Assembly (NCBI GenBank): GCA_022452125.1
Contig: JAKURJ010000061.1
Location: forward strand, 1-9,728
Direction: 5' to 3'
DNA length: 9,728 nt
Source of the DNA: Candidatus Poseidoniaceae archaeon
GTDB lineage: Archaea; Thermoplasmatota; Poseidoniia; Poseidoniales; Poseidoniaceae
Positions 7,901-9,728 of the stretch are shown here, one piece after another. Within the stretch, counting starts at the first letter, position 1, and each line of letters starts with the position of its first letter. The position numbers and the translations under genes were made by a program. The notes beneath the pieces were generated by a model that searched no databases, was not told where the DNA came from, and worked only from the letters and a program-made list of their open reading frames with translations.

Positions 7901-8339
7901 CGTAGTTTTGACCGCCTACCGTGTAGTAAGTTCCCGATGGTGCATCGCCAAAGACCGTAACTGGGATGCCGCCTGTGTATCCAGGTGCGTTTTGCATGTG
8001 GGAACGTCGGTTAATTGGGCCATCACTTGGGTTACCTGTTTGTGAGGATTCCCAGAAAGAGATGTAGGTGAAGTCTTCAGATTGGCTTCCGCCACCACCG
8101 TTTGTACCGTACAGGTTGTGCAAGTTGGTAGATGTGGTCTTACAAGGTCCACACCAATATGCCCCCATGTATTCAGCGAAAACAGGGTGGCCCGGGCTTG
8201 TAGCTTGGAACTGAGTTGGCTCTTCCTTCAATTCGGAATCAACTTTTTCATTTTCAGCGATTAGTCCTCCAAATGAAGCAAAAATGCTCAAAAGCATTAA
8301 TCCAACAATTGTGTAAGCAGTCGTACGTACGGTCGTCAT
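4962..8339 (-). CDS. Large surface protein: thioredoxin/Omp28-like, CARDB and cadherin-like domains, C-terminal membrane anchor and cytoplasmic tail, 1125 aa
   Basis: This is a secreted, membrane-anchored protein of unknown role. Numbering from the ATG at 8337-8339, a hydrophobic signal segment spans about 5-27. A thioredoxin-fold domain of Omp28-related type follows (about 52-285), with W-C-G-P-C (62-66) and a likely cis-Pro in G-G-I-P-V-T (124-129). A CARDB-like beta-sandwich covers about 291-413. Further beta-domains run from 430 to 940, and one ends in T-P-V-N-D-A-P-R-L (726-734), the linker typical of cadherin-like/VCBS tandem repeats. A charged helical segment (948-999) is probably coiled coil. 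One membrane helix (about 1022-1044) and an 81-residue Pro/Ala-rich cytoplasmic tail follow, ending in G-W-T-M-E-Q-W-A-Y-Y-G (1110-1120). Six cysteines form three close pairs. Two further in-frame ATGs (8390, 8372) exist, but the later one gives a clean signal peptide. Redox, adhesive or scaffold roles are all possible. The gene may lead a run into lonB. Confidence 0.82.
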   Translation of the reverse strand: MTTVRTTAYTIVGLMLLSIFASFGGLIAENEKVDSELKEEPTQFQATSPGHPVFAEYMGAYWCGPCKTTSTNLHNLYGTNGGGGSQSEDFTYISFWESSQTGNPSDGPINRRSHMQNAPGYTGGIPVTVFGDAPSGTYYTVGGQNYDSFYQNGGNMHNANDYSLVVLQSQNGNNMDIDITASYTGTGSKTVYIYAAVAEETSPETYSGGSPNPHHVWQKWLLNGNNNGFESVTLTAGNAVTKSWSVPINTVRAGGGVTAAENFLTIAALLDGDHTSHRNVVSAADSNMAPTIDVGIQSFTADNPSAPNGGYINGDVLNVQATVINNGVDAYSDGGDLRFYYKANNVKTYVGSTQSLSNFASNGATQTFTGQIDTSSLPSSAYQTTFGVELSNLVADKSSSNNDATEVVAHDLIPVARKAQVIGNNQIERGDNFLIEAKTTINDAVDINTSFFTFDVEVSPAGMDQWMGGDMIVGGDEVFQEGTSNEHRQYLVKPGMNMGAGDYDIRVRAIDSRMQTSDWQVTQNGFELKNALPVITAEPVPTVKVQTSTKVSIVDNIEDAETDLDQLVITSNSPNFVAWHPATEEIEVYFENIRFVNGVPTASGIEISVDDGTDTAVGTLLFNVIENGQPRWAGVEKQYVDEASTSSLYLLPYLSDTDNNGNIVSSEDLMLAIVDNTNPELLDITLNGFTLNYATSDDDINGETTITIRASDGEQYSDQLITIAITPVNDAPRLDLSEFENLRLKVGTQKVIFLNEILSDVDGNVNEVTVTASNPTPGAARVNFLDNTLTLIWDTAGLQTVTIQTEDRYDSNIYTLVVDVYDSMPLLVGQGPDADVRVEVTNVYIGEVPESTIFLNKNDVTITSLTSTWQICNTEVCMINEVHEHDITMKSVGWTFDPSNGQLDAMGSQWYVKLVKITAVAANGDKFEYKEPVLQWTAIEAAPGPETMTEDEVKQLVTELTDSIAAKKTEIDGMEEGTTAYDDAVAELDEMEADLAEACEYTTCVEKNAGNSDGAVSESGLDLTVVLIVIGVIIAALLAGLMFMRGGNGGNGPEKMVDWANELPANDAVANSMYGGAQEIFQQPVAAPAPAVAQVPPGAPPLPPGGLPAGWTMEQWAYYGHQYQQ

Positions 8340-8355
8340 GGGTATTGTTTGAAAA

Positions 8356-8374
8356 ACATGGTATTTGAACATGT
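8356..8374. repeat. Inverted repeat ACATG-N9-CATGT, possible operator
   Basis: Two 5-base arms (8356-8360 and 8370-8374) flank nine A/T-rich bases that contain the candidate TATA core of the surface-protein gene. A dimeric regulator bound here would overlap the promoter. The arms are short, so chance is a real alternative. Confidence 0.3.
8361..8370 (-). promoter_or_regulatory. Candidate promoter element of the surface-protein gene
   Basis: The minus strand reads GTTCAAATAC, an A/T-rich, TATA-like core centred about 26 bases upstream of the ATG at 8339. That spacing would make the transcript leaderless, and no Shine-Dalgarno sequence precedes that ATG. The element falls inside the ACATG/CATGT inverted repeat at 8356-8374. 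It matches the consensus weakly and is assigned by position. Confidence 0.3.
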
Positions 8375-8388
8375 GCTCTCTATGACAC

Positions 8389-8403
8389 ACCCCCTACGGG
8401 GGT
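8389..8403. repeat. Perfect G/C inverted repeat ACCCCC-TAC-GGGGGT in a divergent promoter region
   Basis: Six-base arms, five of them C-G pairs, flank a three-base spacer. It lies roughly midway in the 117-base gap between the surface-protein start (8339) and the TrmI start (8457), about 50 bases from each. It stands out against the surrounding A/T-rich sequence. It could be an operator read from both sides, or a hairpin in a longer transcript. No T-tract follows on either strand, which argues against a bacterial-style terminator. Confidence 0.45.
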
Positions 8404-8456
8404 ATCTTGAGAATAATCATGCGAATCGTTCTTGATGTATTCCTTCTCGGAGAACC

Positions 8457-9221
8457 ATGGCAGAATATTCGGTCCTGATGGAAAAAGAGGGGCGCATCCA
8501 TGTTGTTGAGGTGGTTGACGAAATGGTCAAGCACAAGGGACTTGGAGTCATTAATATCGCTACACTGCTTGCTGATTCAAACATTGGCGATGAAGTTCTT
8601 GTGGGCCAGAAGTATCTCACAATTATGCCGGCTAGACTGCCGGAATTGATCTCTGGAATGGCTAGGAGAGCTCAGACTATTTCTGCTAAGGATGCAGGAT
8701 TTTTTATCACGAAATTGGGAATTGGAAACGGCGACACGGTTCTTGAGGCAGGATTAGGCTCTGGCGGCCTTTCACTACATCTCGCAAGAGTGCTGGGAGA
8801 AACTGGCCACCTGGTCACTGCAGAGCCAAGAGATGAACATGCAAGCGTAGGTTTGACCAACTTACAAAGGGCAAGCAAATGCTTCTCTGGGTTCCCAAAA
8901 CATACTCACTTGGAGGGTATGGTGGAAGATGTAGTTCCTGATGAAGATTTCAATGCTGTCGTTCTAGACATGCCAGTACACTCTCCGGCAATTGCTGCAT
9001 GCGCACCTAAACTTGTATTCGGCGGAAGACTTGCATGTTATGCACCTACAACTTCTCAACTCGAGGCTTGCTGGAAAGCTTGTGAAGAAGCAGGTTTGGT
9101 AGTAGAATGGGCTGGAGAGTTGATGGAGAGACAATGGGGACTAACCTCTAAGGGAGGAATGAGGCCTGTGAATGGCCCATTTGGACATACAGCATTCCTT
9201 TTGGTTGCGCAAAAGAGGTAA
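8457..9221 (+). CDS. trmI: tRNA (adenine-N1)-methyltransferase, TrmI family, 254 aa
   Basis: This enzyme transfers methyl from S-adenosylmethionine to N1 of adenine in the T-loop (A58, and A57 in archaea) of tRNA, stabilising tRNA structure. Residues 1-70 form a small N-terminal beta-domain. R-R-A-Q-T-I (70-75) and K-D-A (78-80) precede the Rossmann-fold catalytic domain. The SAM-binding motif I is E-A-G-L-G-S-G (97-103) and the acidic ribose-binding region is T-A-E-P-R (121-125). The catalytic Asp is D171 in L-D-M-P. C-terminal family signatures are Y-A-P-T (195-198), R-P (236-237) and G-H-T-A-F-L (243-248). Length fits archaeal TrmI. One oddity: the usual D-x-P-x-P-W is D-M-P-V-H-S here. 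The ATG at 8457 has only a weak GGAG four bases upstream. The gene is divergent from the surface protein. Its TAA directly abuts the stop codon of the zinc-ribbon protein. Confidence 0.92.
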   Translation: MAEYSVLMEKEGRIHVVEVVDEMVKHKGLGVINIATLLADSNIGDEVLVGQKYLTIMPARLPELISGMARRAQTISAKDAGFFITKLGIGNGDTVLEAGLGSGGLSLHLARVLGETGHLVTAEPRDEHASVGLTNLQRASKCFSGFPKHTHLEGMVEDVVPDEDFNAVVLDMPVHSPAIAACAPKLVFGGRLACYAPTTSQLEACWKACEEAGLVVEWAGELMERQWGLTSKGGMRPVNGPFGHTAFLLVAQKR

Positions 9222-9728
9222 TCACTCAACAACCCTGATTCTAGTTTCACATTTTGGGCATGTGAATCTGAAAGGCGGCTCACTACCCTCAGGAACTCCG
9301 AGTCTCGCTCCACACGAAGTACATGTGACCTTGTTGTATTCATCAATTCTAACTTCATTTGGACCAAGTGGGGTTTCTTCTTCTTCCTCTTCCTCCAGTA
9401 TATCAGCAGGCTTTCTGAATAGGCGGATGTACATCAGAAGAATCAGTGCCAGCGCCCAACCTGATGCGAACATGATGATTGAATTGCGATTGTCGAGTTC
9501 AATCAATCCCAAATCCATGCCTTGAGGTGGCAAGTCAGGACCTGCGACATCCACCCTAAGTTCAGGGGATTTATCGGTTACGGTTTGACCCAATATTTCG
9601 CTTCTCGCCTCAACTGTGATAGAAGCCTCAAAACCGTCTAGATTGATTGGAGTTAGCATTATTTTGAAGTCCTGACAACCTTTACTTGCAAGACTGAATG
9701 TTGAATTGATGCCAGTCTCTCCTGCTCT
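9222..9728 (-). CDS. Membrane protein with cytoplasmic C-terminal zinc ribbon (5' end beyond the window)
   Basis: The reading frame stays open to the right edge, so the N-terminus is missing; 168 residues are visible. The ATG at 9657-9659 is probably internal, because 23 codons upstream of it are open and continue the same beta-rich, extracellular-looking sequence. Numbering from that Met, residues 1-55 look like the end of an Ig/CARDB-type ectodomain. One membrane helix lies at about 60-80, followed by R-L-F-R-K on the inside, an acidic stretch with seven consecutive Glu, and a C-terminal zinc ribbon. The ribbon is C-T-S-C (113-116) and C-P-K-C (134-137), with a 17-residue knuckle spacing. 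This fits a type I membrane protein whose zinc finger is cytoplasmic. The function is not recognised; the ribbon could mediate protein or nucleic-acid contacts. The stop codon directly abuts that of the TrmI gene. Confidence 0.8.
   Translation of the reverse strand, partial: RAGETGINSTFSLASKGCQDFKIMLTPINLDGFEASITVEARSEILGQTVTDKSPELRVDVAGPDLPPQGMDLGLIELDNRNSIIMFASGWALALILLMYIRLFRKPADILEEEEEEETPLGPNEVRIDEYNKVTCTSCGARLGVPEGSEPPFRFTCPKCETRIRVVE

Noticed and set aside
8322..8331. Ten-base perfect palindrome CGTACGTACG
   Set aside because: It falls within the first codons of the surface-protein gene (Val-Arg-Thr region) and is readily explained by codon choice.
8340..8390. A longer N-terminus (17 extra residues) for the surface protein from the ATG at 8390
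   Set aside because: The added residues are charged and aromatic, would precede an otherwise clean signal peptide, and cross the candidate promoter and part of the G/C palindrome.
8389..8403. Reading the G/C palindrome as an intrinsic terminator
   Set aside because: It lies upstream of both flanking genes, not after a stop codon, and has no T-tract on either side.

Overview
The window most likely comes from a marine planktonic archaeon, probably Marine Group II (Poseidoniales, Thermoplasmata-related). This rests on family recognition by eye, not on a search. The archaeal markers are a membrane-anchored LonB protease, a small UPF0147 protein, a FlaK-like A24 prepilin peptidase, and a TrmI-type tRNA (adenine-N1) methyltransferase of the archaeal type. 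A further hint is a large surface protein ending in a Trp/Tyr-rich cytoplasmic tag that I associate, from memory, with this lineage. Base composition is mid-range and codon use looks even. I see no mobile element, CRISPR array, rRNA or tRNA.

Layout: (1) 15-998 (-), a prepilin/preflagellin peptidase. (2) 1078-1347 (+), a UPF0147 protein, divergent from gene 1 across a 79-base gap holding one nearly symmetric TATA-like element. (3) A co-directional minus-strand block read from right to left: 8339-4962, a secreted, membrane-anchored thioredoxin/Omp28-like, CARDB and cadherin-like protein; 4909-2834, LonB; and 2769-1348, an AI-2E-family transporter with a soluble C-terminal extension. (4) 8457-9221 (+), the tRNA methyltransferase, divergent from the surface protein across a 117-base gap holding two inverted repeats. 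(5) 9222-9728 (-), the 3' part of a membrane protein with an outside beta-domain, one membrane helix and a cytoplasmic zinc ribbon, continuing past the right edge.

The genome is very compact. Both convergent gene pairs (UPF0147/AI-2E and TrmI/zinc-ribbon protein) meet at the same hexamer TAATCA. In it a plus-strand TAA and a minus-strand TGA abut with no base between, so the transcripts must overlap. Intergenic gaps are otherwise 52-117 bases, and several starts lack a convincing Shine-Dalgarno site, which fits leaderless or short-leader transcription.

Functionally much of the window concerns the cell envelope: a prepilin-type signal peptidase, a membrane-tethered quality-control protease, a polytopic exporter-like protein and two single-span surface proteins with structured cytoplasmic tails. 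The most interesting object is the surface protein. All six of its cysteines fall in three close pairs, one of them a WCGPC redox-type motif predicted to lie outside the cell, and its cytoplasmic tail ends in a compact GWTxEQWxxYG tag of unknown role.
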